Positions 1 to 7,102 of a stretch of DNA of 13,306 nt are shown piece after piece. The stretch spans positions 1 to 13,306 of the forward strand of contig CAZBUK010000100.1 of the NCBI GenBank assembly GCA_964495085.1, given 5' to 3'. The notes under the pieces are model-generated. The model was not told the DNA's origin. It made no database searches and worked only from the letters and a program-made list of their open reading frames with translations. The first letter of the stretch is position 1. Every line of letters starts with the position of its first letter. The DNA is from CAZBUK01 sp964495085. GTDB lineage: Bacteria > Bacteroidota > Ignavibacteria > T3Sed10-11. A program made the position numbers and the translations under genes.

Positions 1-66
1 CGACGATTTCGGCTTGGTGGACCTGAATCATTCAAAATTCTTTATATTTTATTTTCGACAGGTGTG
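1..66 (+). repeat. Left copy of a 66-bp inverted repeat at the window edge
   Basis: Bases 1-66 match the reverse complement of 13220-13285 at 62 of 66 positions. Mismatches are at 35, 56, 58 and 62. The outer 34 bases are identical, the inner end is AT-rich, and similarity fades inward from about base 56. The element therefore probably continues outward beyond the window, and only its inner end is seen. It lies about 80 nt before the first gene, as the right copy lies about 84 nt before the gene at 13136. Its nature (insertion-sequence end, duplicated gene end or promoter, dispersed repeat) is not resolved. Confidence 0.85.
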
Positions 67-90
67 ATGCGAATATGTAATTCTCAATTG

Positions 91-114
91 AGTGGAGATC
101 ATTATCTCTTCACT
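91..114 (+). other. Imperfect hairpin in the leader of the GNAT gene
   Basis: AGTG+GAGAT (91-99) can pair with ATCTC+CACT (104-114), giving 9 bp with a 2-nt TT bulge and a CATT loop. No T-run follows and the next gene starts about 30 nt downstream. A leader structure or operator is therefore more likely than a terminator. No other recognisable element was seen between 67 and 144. Confidence 0.3.
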
Positions 115-144
115 TCCTACTAACTCGATTTTCACCGAACTCAT

Positions 145-717
145 GTGCCATACTCGCAGGTAGTCCGCGCCGGCGACGGGTTCGACGACGTGATGCTACA
201 TATATCTACATATACTCCCGACAAGCGCAGTATCATCGATACCTTTATTGCCGATGAAAAAGAAGGTCCGGAAATCGAGCAGTTCGTTTCGAAAATCCGG
301 GAATCGCCTGCATACGTGCCGACTCTCTCTCCCGTTGTTTTTCGGGATCAAACACCTGTCGGATTCGCGATAACATCTGAAGCCGGCATAAGAACTGCGA
401 ATGAGATTATTCCGGTGTTGACGGTAAGACCGCTGCTTGCGGCGCGTATCCCGGATCGAGCATCGGTTTATGATTCGATGATCGAGTATATCGTACAAGG
501 ATCGGCGGGAACCGGGTACTGCGGAATCATCACGACGGACAACGGGGAAGTTTTCCGACGTTCCGGATTTCTTCCGGCGCGTGAGGAGTACGGCTTCGAA
601 ACACATTTCCCCCTCGTCGATGAAGAATTTCTGGCGTACGAACTCGGTGAAGACAAACTCTACAGGAGAAGCGGTTTCCTGATTCTCCCCGATCCGTTCA
701 ACGATCTTGGGGATTAG
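145..717 (+). CDS. Divergent YhbS-like GNAT-family N-acetyltransferase
   Basis: This 190-aa protein resembles GNAT acetyltransferases, which move an acetyl group from acetyl-CoA to an amine; the substrate cannot be predicted. Residues 62-78 look like the central GNAT strands (PVVFRDQTPVGFAI), and residues 88-120 correspond to strand 4 plus helix 3. Residues 133-190 follow the C-terminal pattern of YhbS-like proteins: an N..VFRRSGFLPA block, then a PLVDEEFLAYEL block, then a short GFLILPDPF tail. The acetyl-CoA pyrophosphate loop (Q/R-x-x-G-x-G/A) is not recognisable, because residues 99-106 read AARIPDRA. Activity or cofactor binding may therefore be altered. The start is a GTG, the first start codon after an in-frame stop at 121-123; it has no clear ribosome-binding site, and an ATG at 193 is an alternative. 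The last four bases overlap the end of the convergent gene at 714. Confidence 0.6.
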   Translation: MPYSQVVRAGDGFDDVMLHISTYTPDKRSIIDTFIADEKEGPEIEQFVSKIRESPAYVPTLSPVVFRDQTPVGFAITSEAGIRTANEIIPVLTVRPLLAARIPDRASVYDSMIEYIVQGSAGTGYCGIITTDNGEVFRRSGFLPAREEYGFETHFPLVDEEFLAYELGEDKLYRRSGFLILPDPFNDLGD

Positions 718-1208
718 GATTTCGTTATATGTGCGTGTACTTTGACGAGAACGAGTCTCTCATCCGCCACGTGTACAACATACGCAGCGCCTTTTATCCC
801 TTCTTTTACCACGAGAACCGTAACTTCGCCATCCTTGCGGCTTTCCGCAACTAAATCGTAACCGTGCCGGGAGAGACGGCGCGAAATGGATTTCAATCTG
901 TCCGGCGATGCAAGATTGTTGGTTTCTATACCCCCGTGTCGGGCTGAGCTGTAGACGCCAACCTCAACTTGCGATATGTCCTCTACTTTCAGGCTGTTCT
1001 CGTCGATATCTATTCCCTCGTCAATTCCCTTGAGAAAACCGATGCTGTTGGTATTAAGAGAGAATTCCAGATCGGTTTTGTATTCCTTCTGTGTAAGGTT
1101 GAACAGATAATCCCTTACGTCTGCGAATTTATCGATCCGGGAATTACACCCTCCCGCAAAAAACAGCAAGGCAGTGAAGAGAGCAAAACTACGTGTCGGG
1201 GAGATCAT
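714..1208 (-). CDS. DUF4252-type lipoprotein, last gene of the sigma operon
   Basis: This 164-aa protein starts with a lipoprotein signal (hydrophobic stretch 8-18, then AGGC with Cys21 as the likely lipidated residue), so it should sit in the membrane facing the periplasm. The rest resembles the DUF4252 family. Residues around 95-162 hold the typical order: a run of short helices, a central Y.LVAESRKDGEVTVLVVKE segment, and a C-terminal VHVADERLVLVKVHAHI strand pair. The match is weaker than for the upstream paralogue, and the molecular role of the family is unknown. A strong AGGAG site lies 7 nt before the ATG and overlaps the stop codon of the upstream gene, which suggests coupled translation. 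As the last gene of an ECF sigma operon it may be an output or a sensing part of that system. Its stop overlaps the stop of the convergent GNAT gene by 4 bases. Confidence 0.65.
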   Translation of the reverse strand: MISPTRSFALFTALLFFAGGCNSRIDKFADVRDYLFNLTQKEYKTDLEFSLNTNSIGFLKGIDEGIDIDENSLKVEDISQVEVGVYSSARHGGIETNNLASPDRLKSISRRLSRHGYDLVAESRKDGEVTVLVVKEGIKGAAYVVHVADERLVLVKVHAHITKS

Positions 1209-1215
1209 GGATCGG

Positions 1216-1220
1216 CTCCT
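1216..1220 (-). promoter_or_regulatory. Strong ribosome-binding site of the DUF4252 lipoprotein
   Basis: AGGAG on the minus strand lies 7 nt before the ATG at 1208. Its first two bases belong to the TAG stop of the upstream gene. Most other genes here lack a clear Shine-Dalgarno motif, so this site stands out and fixes the start. Confidence 0.7.
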
Positions 1221-1749
1221 ATTTATTGTTTATATCGGGAAATCCGAATCGTTCGGCAAGGGAAGAGAGTTCATCGAGATTCACTTCGCCGACGATGTTT
1301 ACGACGGTTATCTGGCGCTCGCTTTCGAGCGAGAGCAGGGCAAATCCCGCCACCTTTTCATCGATGGTTTTCAGATAGATGCTGGCTGCGGAATCCCTGT
1401 CGCGCGTCCGATAGACGACTTCCCATCTGTCCCGCATCAGTCGCCTGTTGAATTGATCTGTATGACCCTCGACTTCGGACGGCGTTCTGGCGGAAAGATC
1501 GAACGTATACGAGCGGATCAGCTTTAATTTTCTGAGGATCGCTGCAAGCTCGCTGCCCTCATATTCGGCGGCTTTGGCGACCAGTCTGAGGAGCGATTCA
1601 CCGATGTGAAACTCCATCGACGATTCAAACTCTTTGAAGAGCTCAAATTCTTCAAAGTGAAGATATCCCGGCTGCCGCTCAAGCTGTGCGTCTGCACCGG
1701 TGACGGTCAGAATGAGTAATGCAAAAAGAAACGTTGAACGGAATTTCAT
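1219..1749 (-). CDS. Secreted DUF4252 protein
   Basis: This is a 176-aa exported protein with a cleavable signal peptide (hydrophobic 7-17, likely cut after ADA at 21/22) and a DUF4252 body. It has a PGYLHFEEFELF start, an EFHIGESLLRLVAKAAE helix, and an LKLIRSYTFDL block. The C-terminal half (W..VYRTRDRDSAASIYLK, then GFALLSLESE..ITVVNIVGEVNLDEL) is the most characteristic part of the family. DUF4252 has no established biochemical activity. In Bacteroidota and relatives such genes are often placed directly after ECF sigma and anti-sigma genes, as here. The ATG overlaps the stop of the anti-sigma gene (ATGA), so translation is probably coupled. The protein should be periplasmic, and a role in envelope-stress response is inferred from position only. 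Confidence 0.8.
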   Translation of the reverse strand: MKFRSTFLFALLILTVTGADAQLERQPGYLHFEEFELFKEFESSMEFHIGESLLRLVAKAAEYEGSELAAILRKLKLIRSYTFDLSARTPSEVEGHTDQFNRRLMRDRWEVVYRTRDRDSAASIYLKTIDEKVAGFALLSLESERQITVVNIVGEVNLDELSSLAERFGFPDINNK

Positions 1750-2300
1750 CGTTTCATCCCTTTCCTGAATAGATCGTTTGCGGCGGATACGCTCTCGCGC
1801 AAGGGCGGAATAACCTGGTGCATGAAAATTTCATCGCGTACGTCCTTCTGAGCGTTCTGTACCAGAGGAACGACCAGAGAAAATGTTCGATTGATTTGTT
1901 CACTCGCAAGTTCTATGTCGGCTGCGGTATAGACACCGGCGCCGTTCTCGGGCGTTCTCACGAGGGAAAAGAATAGAAACAGGGCAACGACCGCCGTCGC
2001 CAGAGTCGTACCCGATATGACAGCGGCAGAAGGTCTGGTCAGGATAATGCCGAGAGGTCTATCCCATGGACGGCTCCTGTTTGAGGAAATTTGCAGAGCT
2101 TGCTGCACCGGGAGCGGGGGACAGGGTTGTTTCAGCGTGCTACGCAGGTTAGTTGCAGTTTCCCTGGCGAACTTATACTCCGACCGGCAGCTTCCGCAAC
2201 GCAGCCTGAGCAGCAGGGCATGAACGTGCTCGCGCAGAGATGCACTGCCGTATGCGGCATCACTGATTACCATTTTATTGTGATGGCAGGATCGTGCCAT
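1746..2300 (-). CDS. Probable membrane anti-sigma factor
   Basis: This 184-aa protein is encoded 3 nt after the ECF sigma gene. It has one clear transmembrane segment at about 92-114, giving a cytoplasmic N-terminal half and a periplasmic C-terminal half of about 70 residues. The N-terminal part has a CGSC pair (Cys35, Cys38) like the end of a zinc-binding anti-sigma domain. However, the usual His four residues before the first Cys is Leu here; His25 and His27 are further upstream. Zinc binding is therefore uncertain. The periplasmic part (YTAADIELASEQINRTF..., VIPPLRESV) resembles the C-terminal region of anti-sigma proteins found in sigma/DUF4252 operons. The role of holding the sigma factor inactive at the membrane is inferred from layout and topology. 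The ATG at 2300 lacks a strong ribosome-binding site. Met10 is an alternative start. Confidence 0.65.
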   Translation of the reverse strand: MARSCHHNKMVISDAAYGSASLREHVHALLLRLRCGSCRSEYKFARETATNLRSTLKQPCPPLPVQQALQISSNRSRPWDRPLGIILTRPSAAVISGTTLATAVVALFLFFSLVRTPENGAGVYTAADIELASEQINRTFSLVVPLVQNAQKDVRDEIFMHQVIPPLRESVSAANDLFRKGMKR

Positions 2301-2303
2301 AAA

Positions 2304-2825
2304 CTATAACTCTTCTCTGTAACGTCTTAATTCGCTCTGAAGAAACTGTCGTGCTCTGAATATATTTACTTTGACTGAATTAATCGGTATGTCGAGAATG
2401 GTACATATTTCTTTGTATTTATATCCTTCGATTTCATAGAGTATGAGCGCTTTTTGCTGCAATTCCGGAAGTTTGTCTATCGCCGATCGCACGTGATCGT
2501 CCACCATCCGATGATGCATTTCCTCGGAGATTTCAGGCGCTTTCTCATCCGGCAATTCCTGCGCTTCATCGTCTCTCCGTTGTTCGTACTTATTTCGCAT
2601 CTGTCTCTTTCTGAGATAGTCGATGCAGAGATTATGCGTTGTCCTCGTGATCCAGGAATGCAAAGCATCCGCATTGATGCTATCCGCGTGATCCCAGATT
2701 TTAACGAGGACTTCCTGCGTTATATCCTCGGCATCCTGACGATTTTTTACCATCCAACTGGCATAACTAAAAATTCTGTCCTTGTGCCGGTGAACAAGGT
2801 ATTTATACTTTATCCGCGAGGTCAT
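2304..2825 (-). CDS. ECF-type RNA polymerase sigma factor (sigma-70 family)
   Basis: This 173-aa protein has the two-domain layout of extracytoplasmic-function sigma factors. Region 2 spans about 10-75, with the DAEDITQEVLVKIW core at 31-44 and the SWITRTTHNLCIDYLRKR segment at 57-74. Region 4 spans about 115-168, with LPELQQKALILYEIEGYKYKEI and the helix-turn-helix DIPINSVKVNIFRAR. The acidic linker (81-108) is normal. It should direct polymerase to ECF-type promoters, one of which seems to precede the gene itself. It is the first gene of a four-gene operon with the anti-sigma-like protein and two DUF4252 proteins. Length and motifs are typical, and the ATG at 2825 leaves the usual short N-terminus. 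There is no strong ribosome-binding site. Confidence 0.93.
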   Translation of the reverse strand: MTSRIKYKYLVHRHKDRIFSYASWMVKNRQDAEDITQEVLVKIWDHADSINADALHSWITRTTHNLCIDYLRKRQMRNKYEQRRDDEAQELPDEKAPEISEEMHHRMVDDHVRSAIDKLPELQQKALILYEIEGYKYKEICTILDIPINSVKVNIFRARQFLQSELRRYREEL

Positions 2826-2842
2826 TGTACCAGCATATGTAA

Positions 2843-2869
2843 GACGATACGCTAACGGCGAATGTTACA
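2843..2869 (-). promoter_or_regulatory. Candidate ECF-type (autoregulatory) promoter of the sigma operon
   Basis: On the minus strand TGTAAC (2869-2864) is followed, after exactly 17 nt, by CGTC (2846-2843). This fits the general ECF pattern of an AAC-containing -35 and a CGT-type -10, and lies 17 nt before the sigma start codon. Self-activation by the encoded sigma factor is the natural inference. A start site about 7 nt downstream would leave a leader of only about ten bases. Confidence 0.5.
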
Positions 2870-2880
2870 ACCCGTAACAT
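2862..2880. promoter_or_regulatory. 7-bp inverted repeat, possible operator, overlapping the ECF -35
   Basis: ATGTTAC-N5-GTAACAT is a perfect dyad. One half contains the TGTAAC of the candidate ECF promoter, and the dyad lies about 20-40 nt downstream of the candidate housekeeping -10. It could bind a dimeric regulator, or be two opposed ECF -35 elements. It is not followed by a T-run, so it does not look like a terminator. Confidence 0.4.
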
Positions 2881-2902
2881 ATTTGGTGGTAATCTTCCAA
2901 AA

Positions 2903-2930
2903 ATAATAGTATATTTACAAAGTTCGTCAA
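2903..2930 (-). promoter_or_regulatory. Candidate housekeeping promoter reading toward the sigma operon
   Basis: The minus strand has TTGACG (2930-2925), a 16-nt spacer, then TATTAT (2908-2903); each is one base off the sigma-70 consensus. The overlapping TATTTTTG also fits the Bacteroidota -7 motif TAnnTTTG, with a TTTG 22 nt upstream, slightly longer than usual. Either reading gives basal expression of the sigma operon upstream of the ECF-type promoter. Confidence 0.45.
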
Positions 2931-2954
2931 AATTCGAGAATAACTAACTCTGAC

Positions 2955-2966
2955 CCGGCCTGCCGG
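2955..2966. other. Short GC-rich palindrome upstream of menF
   Basis: CCGGC-CT-GCCGG lies 42 nt before the menF start in an otherwise AT-rich spacer. It could be an operator or a small leader hairpin. No convincing menF promoter was identified between 2826 and 3008. Confidence 0.25.
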
Positions 2967-3008
2967 TACATTATTGTGTAGTATTAGCCCGAATTTCATC
3001 GATTATGA

Positions 3009-4427
3009 ATGAATATGTATATGGAGATTGATACTGAAGATCTCATATCCTGGCTGAAATCCCATCTCAAGTCTGTTCCGGGAAGAGCTGATTCAGCTTC
3101 CGTTCGCCATCCCGTTTCGATTGTTTTTCCCCGTAAGATACATGATTTTTACGGTCTTTTAAGCAAGATCGACGATATTTATTCGACATCGTTCATATCC
3201 TATCTTCCGGAGACCGGTGCGATAGTCGCAGGATTCGGTGAGGTTAATCTGATTGCCACCCATGGCCCGGACAGATTCGATAGATCGGGTCGCTGGATAG
3301 AAGAGTCGTTCGGTAATCTTGCCTCACATACAATGGATCAGGGTATACCTGAAATCCCTAGGGTATACGGCTGTGTATCGTTTTTCGATGAGTTCTCGGA
3401 TGAAGTATGGGATGACTATGCCCCGGCATTATGGATATACCCGGAAATAATCATTAGCAGAGATGAAAATACGGCTTTAATCGCATATCAATTCCAAGCG
3501 GCCGATCGACCGAATCATATAATTAATCGCTTTAATAAAATCCTTAAACTCATTGATTCAAATGATATAACAGCAGATAAATCCAGTGGAATCTATACAT
3601 CTCCACAGAACGGAAGTTCTGATGAAGATCGGAAATCGGAATGGATCGATAGGGTCGAGAAATCGTTGGAATATATACGCAAGGGCGAGGTGGAGAAAAT
3701 TGTCCTTTCGCGAAGAGTCGAATTACAGGAGATGCTTTCAATCCGGCCGGCGGCATTTCTGAAATCACTGGTAAATCAGTTTTCAAATTGCTATAATTTT
3801 ATTCTAAAGAGAAAATCTTCGGTGTTTGTGGGGGCCTCGCCGGAGTTGTTCATCTCTCTCGGCGGCCGGGTACTCAAAGGAAATGCGGTCGGTGGTTCAA
3901 TCCGCAGAGGAAATGATCAAAAAGAAGACCTTGAGTTGGAGCATGAGCTTCTGCGGAGTCGAAAAGAATCGAACGAACATCGTTACGTCGCCGACCATGT
4001 GCACGAAGTTCTGGCGGCATACTGTACCGATCTTGAGAGTACTACCACACCGGGAATTAAAAAACTACCGAATATTCAGCATTTAGTAACCGAATTCCGC
4101 GGTAACATAAAAGAAAAAAAGGATATTTTCAAAATAATGGACCAACTCCACCCGACTCCGGCAGTCGGAGGCGTTCCACGGATAAAGGCACTCGACCTGA
4201 TACGGAAACTGGAAGTGCATGACAGAGGGTTGTATTCGGGATTTCTCGGTTGGCTGACGCCCGATCTGTCGGGTGAATTTTTCGTCGCCCTCAGAAGTGC
4301 GCTCATAAGGAAGGGAAAACTCTATGCCTTTGCCGGAGCGGGAATCGTGCAGGGCTCCGATCCTCAAGCAGAATACATTGAAACGGAAAACAAGCTTCAG
4401 GCTATTAAATCCTTACTCCAAAAGTGA
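3009..4427 (+). CDS. menF: Menaquinone-specific isochorismate synthase
   Basis: Converts chorismate to isochorismate, the first committed step of menaquinone synthesis. The 472-aa protein has a divergent N-terminal half and a C-terminal chorismate-binding domain from about 215. Visible landmarks are EKIVLSRR with Lys230 (general-base position of MenF), GASPELF with Glu279 (general-acid position), GNAVGGSIRRG (291-301), the KESNEHRYV block with magnesium-ligand glutamates (319-327), LHPTPAVGGVP (380-390), the GFLGW stretch (411-415), and the SDPQAEYIETENKL tail with the last metal-binding glutamate. Lys at 230 marks an isochorismate synthase. Position before menD supports MenF over a siderophore EntC. 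It is the first gene of the men operon. The ATG at 3009 has no clear ribosome-binding site, and Met3 or Met5 are possible starts. Its TGA overlaps the menD GTG. Confidence 0.95.
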   Translation: MNMYMEIDTEDLISWLKSHLKSVPGRADSASVRHPVSIVFPRKIHDFYGLLSKIDDIYSTSFISYLPETGAIVAGFGEVNLIATHGPDRFDRSGRWIEESFGNLASHTMDQGIPEIPRVYGCVSFFDEFSDEVWDDYAPALWIYPEIIISRDENTALIAYQFQAADRPNHIINRFNKILKLIDSNDITADKSSGIYTSPQNGSSDEDRKSEWIDRVEKSLEYIRKGEVEKIVLSRRVELQEMLSIRPAAFLKSLVNQFSNCYNFILKRKSSVFVGASPELFISLGGRVLKGNAVGGSIRRGNDQKEDLELEHELLRSRKESNEHRYVADHVHEVLAAYCTDLESTTTPGIKKLPNIQHLVTEFRGNIKEKKDIFKIMDQLHPTPAVGGVPRIKALDLIRKLEVHDRGLYSGFLGWLTPDLSGEFFVALRSALIRKGKLYAFAGAGIVQGSDPQAEYIETENKLQAIKSLLQK

Positions 4428-6211
4428 ATAAAGTCGTTGAGATAAACAGAAATATACTCTGGGCGGAGTTGTTCGTGAACGAGCTGTACGAACAGGGAGT
4501 CCGGCATGTTTGTATCTCGCCCGGCTCCAGAAGTACACCGCTCACCTTTGCATTTGCCCACCACCCAGGATATAAGAGATTCGTCCATATCGATGAAAGG
4601 TCGGGTGGCTTCTTCGCATTAGGTCTTGCGAAGCAGCTCAATGCACCGGTGGTGCTGGTATGTACGTCCGGCACCGCCGCCGCGGAATTCTATCCTGCCC
4701 TGATCGAAGCCCATCAGGGCGAAGTACCGTTGATCGTGTGTACGGCTGACCGTCCGCCGGAGCTGCTTGCCTGCGGCGCAAATCAGACTATCGATCAGGA
4801 TAAAATATATGCAAATCATATCAATTGGTCGTTCAACGTCGGACTTCCGGAGATCACCCGCAACCGTCTGAATCACGTCAAAACACTCGCCCGAAGAGCT
4901 GTCCTCGAATCGAATGGAACCGTACGCGGTCCGGTACATCTGAACTTCCCGTTCCGAAAACCGTTCGAACCGGACAACTTCACCGACCGGATCGATGCCG
5001 AACTTCTCAAGCAGGTACGGGTACACAGGTACGAATCGTTTACCTATCGCAATCATGAGGTCTCTCCGGAAGCTGTTACGGAACTCGCCGGGATTCTAGT
5101 GAGCAAGGAAAAAGGTCTGTTCGTAGTAGGTCCGGGAGATTTCGGCGAGAATTTTGCGGAACAGCTATCCCGGTTATCGGCATATCTCGGATACCCTATT
5201 CTTGCGGACGGAGCCTCGTCGCTCAGGTATGGCAACCATGATAGTAGTTATATATTGACCCATTTTGATGCCTATCTAAAATCGGAGGATTTCAGTTCAC
5301 ACTATAAACCGGAAATAATACTCCAGTTTGGCATGACGGTCAGCTCCAAAGGACTGGAGCAGTTTCTTCAGGAAACCGATGCTCTGCGGTTTCACATAAA
5401 TCCTTCGGGAAAATGGATCGATCAGTCGGGATATCTTGAGAAAGTAATTCCAGCCGATCCCTCCAAGTTCTGCAAAGCATTGCTCAGTGCATCCGAACGA
5501 TTGGATCGTCCGGTTCGCATCGGTGAATGGCGCGACGGCTACGACGCTGCTGAGCGGCTCAGCTCCCGCATCAGATCGGAAATGATAGATTGCACGGATA
5601 CGATGTTCGAGGGAAAAATCATCCGTGAAGTGCTGAAGGCCGTCCCCGAGAACGCCCGTATCATGATTTCTAACAGTATGCCGATACGGGATCTGGACTA
5701 TTTCGCGTCCCATACCCGGAAAAAGATTCATATCTATACGAACAGGGGAGCGAGCGGCATCGATGGAATTACCTCGACCGCACTGGGAATCGCAACGGGC
5801 TCCGATCGGCCTACAATTCTGATCACCGGAGATCTCGCATTCTATCACGACTTGAACGGACTGATCGCTGCCAGGAAGTATCGGATTCCGCTCGTTATCG
5901 TTCTGATCAATAATAACGGCGGGGGAATTTTCGAGATTTTGCCTATTTCGGAGTATCAGGAGGTATTCAGGGAATATTTTCTGACGCCGCACGATCTCGA
6001 TTTCGGACCGATCGTTAATGCATACGGGGGATCGTATCATCTGGCCGATACGTGGGAACGCTTCGGCAATGCACTCCACACCGCATCTGAGTCAAACGCT
6101 TTTTCGGTCATCGAATGCAGAACCGATGCCGTCGGCTCCATGCACCTGAGAAAAAAATACTGGAATGAAGTAAATGCCGCAATCTCAAAATGGCGGACCG
6201 AGGAACTATGA
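4424..6211 (+). CDS. menD: SEPHCHC synthase (2-succinyl-5-enolpyruvyl-6-hydroxy-3-cyclohexene-1-carboxylate synthase)
   Basis: A thiamin-diphosphate enzyme that joins isochorismate with the succinyl-semialdehyde unit of 2-oxoglutarate, releasing CO2. The 595-aa length is slightly longer than the E. coli enzyme. Key parts are SPGSRSTPL (32-40; Arg36 in the substrate site), HIDERSGGFFALGLAK with Glu58, the glutamate that activates ThDP, the TSGTAAAEFYPALIEA loop (81-96), TADRPPELLACGANQTI (108-123), and the C-terminal ThDP/Mg site, GDLAFYHDLN (469-478) followed by INNNGGGIF (495-503). All expected catalytic residues are present. Translation starts at a GTG sharing bases with the menF stop (GTGA), so the two are probably coupled. 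The gene ends in an ATGA overlap with menH. Confidence 0.97.
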   Translation: MNKVVEINRNILWAELFVNELYEQGVRHVCISPGSRSTPLTFAFAHHPGYKRFVHIDERSGGFFALGLAKQLNAPVVLVCTSGTAAAEFYPALIEAHQGEVPLIVCTADRPPELLACGANQTIDQDKIYANHINWSFNVGLPEITRNRLNHVKTLARRAVLESNGTVRGPVHLNFPFRKPFEPDNFTDRIDAELLKQVRVHRYESFTYRNHEVSPEAVTELAGILVSKEKGLFVVGPGDFGENFAEQLSRLSAYLGYPILADGASSLRYGNHDSSYILTHFDAYLKSEDFSSHYKPEIILQFGMTVSSKGLEQFLQETDALRFHINPSGKWIDQSGYLEKVIPADPSKFCKALLSASERLDRPVRIGEWRDGYDAAERLSSRIRSEMIDCTDTMFEGKIIREVLKAVPENARIMISNSMPIRDLDYFASHTRKKIHIYTNRGASGIDGITSTALGIATGSDRPTILITGDLAFYHDLNGLIAARKYRIPLVIVLINNNGGGIFEILPISEYQEVFREYFLTPHDLDFGPIVNAYGGSYHLADTWERFGNALHTASESNAFSVIECRTDAVGSMHLRKKYWNEVNAAISKWRTEEL

Positions 6212-7035
6212 GAATAAAGGTACAGAACTTGTCGCTCAACATCATCGGCGACCTGAGCAACCGGGGGGACAAGCTCCCGGTACTTTTCCTGCATGGGTTT
6301 ACGGGACGTGCGGATGACTGGATTAACTATTTTGAATCTCTTACTCCGAAGATATTCCCGTTCGCGATCGATCTTGTCGGACACGGCCAGAGCGATAAAC
6401 CCGTAGATATTTCCTTTTATACCGTCCCTTCGATCACAAATCAGATCAATGAGGTGATCGAGCATCTGGGGTATTCAAGGATAGGATTGGTTGGGTACTC
6501 GATGGGTGGTAGAATTGCAGTCAGCTTTACGGCTGCTTTCCCCGAAACCGTGAAGGGCCTGGTTCTGGAAAGCACGACCGCGGGGTTAAAAACCAATATG
6601 GAACGGAAAGAACGAGTCGAACTCGATAATGCGCTGGTCTCATTCCTGGAGCAGCACAGTGTCGAAGAATTCGTGGATTACTGGTTGTCGCTCCCTCTGT
6701 TTCGCAGCCAGCAGCGGCTTCCGGACAGCATCAAGAATCTTATCAGGAGCCGGAAACGCAATAACGCAAAGGTCGGATTGAAAAATACGCTGAGGGGATC
6801 CGGAACCGGAGCTATGCCGTCACTCTGGGAATCGCTCGAATATATCTCCGTTCCCGTTCTTCTCATCTCCGGCGGGCTGGATACAAAGTTTACGACAATC
6901 AATGCCGAAATGTCGAACAAGCTGCCGACCTGCAGGCATGCAGTAGTCGACGAGGCGGGACACAACGTTCACCTTGAAAAAAAGGATGAATTCATTAAAC
7001 TCGTGAACGAATTCTTTGAGAATATAGTTACCTGA
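6208..7035 (+). CDS. menH: SHCHC synthase, alpha/beta-hydrolase fold (MenH)
   Basis: Eliminates pyruvate from SEPHCHC to give SHCHC. The protein is 275 aa from the chosen start. Alpha/beta-hydrolase marks are the LFLHGFTGRADDW oxyanion region (26-38), the nucleophile elbow GYSMGG with Ser98, Asp225 in SGGLDTKF, and His252 in EAGHNVHLE, giving a complete Ser-Asp-His triad. Position between menD and menB matches the E. coli order and distinguishes it from unrelated hydrolases. The ATG at 6208 was chosen over the in-frame ATG at 6190 because it overlaps the menD stop (ATGA) and has GAGGA just upstream at 6200-6204. The longer form would add six residues lying entirely over menD. Confidence 0.9.
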   Translation: MRIKVQNLSLNIIGDLSNRGDKLPVLFLHGFTGRADDWINYFESLTPKIFPFAIDLVGHGQSDKPVDISFYTVPSITNQINEVIEHLGYSRIGLVGYSMGGRIAVSFTAAFPETVKGLVLESTTAGLKTNMERKERVELDNALVSFLEQHSVEEFVDYWLSLPLFRSQQRLPDSIKNLIRSRKRNNAKVGLKNTLRGSGTGAMPSLWESLEYISVPVLLISGGLDTKFTTINAEMSNKLPTCRHAVVDEAGHNVHLEKKDEFIKLVNEFFENIVT

Positions 7036-7054
7036 TGGATAGTCGGAATCGCAA

Positions 7055-7078
7055 GAATAATCCGGCATGCGGTTATTC
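7055..7078 (+). other. Hairpin in the menH-menB gap
   Basis: GAATAA+CCG (with one bulged T at 7061) pairs with CGG+TTATTC around a 5-nt GCATG loop: 9 bp in all. It lies 20 nt after the menH stop and 9 nt before the menB ribosome-binding site, with no T-run. An mRNA-processing or stability element is more likely than a terminator. The CGGTTATT arm recurs in the hairpin after menB. Confidence 0.4.
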
Positions 7079-7087
7079 GGGATTACC

Positions 7088-7094
7088 GGAGGAA
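7088..7094 (+). promoter_or_regulatory. Ribosome-binding site that sets the menB start
   Basis: GGAGGAA lies 8 nt before the ATG at 7103. It makes this the start rather than an upstream ATG at 7067, which falls inside the hairpin and would add 12 residues absent from typical MenB. Confidence 0.75.
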
Positions 7095-7102
7095 ATCGAA
7101 TT

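Noticed and set aside
969..1527. Forward frames opposite the DUF4252 genes
   Set aside because: Both DUF4252 genes have clear signal peptides and start signals; the forward frames show no family resemblance.
2903..2930. Forward promoter for menF in the same AT-rich stretch
   Set aside because: TTTACA is followed by no acceptable -10 at the right spacing, and TATATTTA is only a near match without a well-placed upstream element.
3335..3368. Repeated GGGTATAC and CCCTAGGG palindrome in menF
   Set aside because: They fall in coding sequence, are short, and are explained by ordinary codons.
5297..6079. 260-aa open frame antisense to menD
   Set aside because: It lies wholly opposite a well-conserved gene, is rich in Arg/Ile/Asp shadow composition, has no recognisable domain and no ribosome-binding site.
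7067..7102. Longer menB start
   Set aside because: The ATG lies in a hairpin. A strong ribosome-binding site at 7088-7094 serves the ATG at 7103, which fits the family length.
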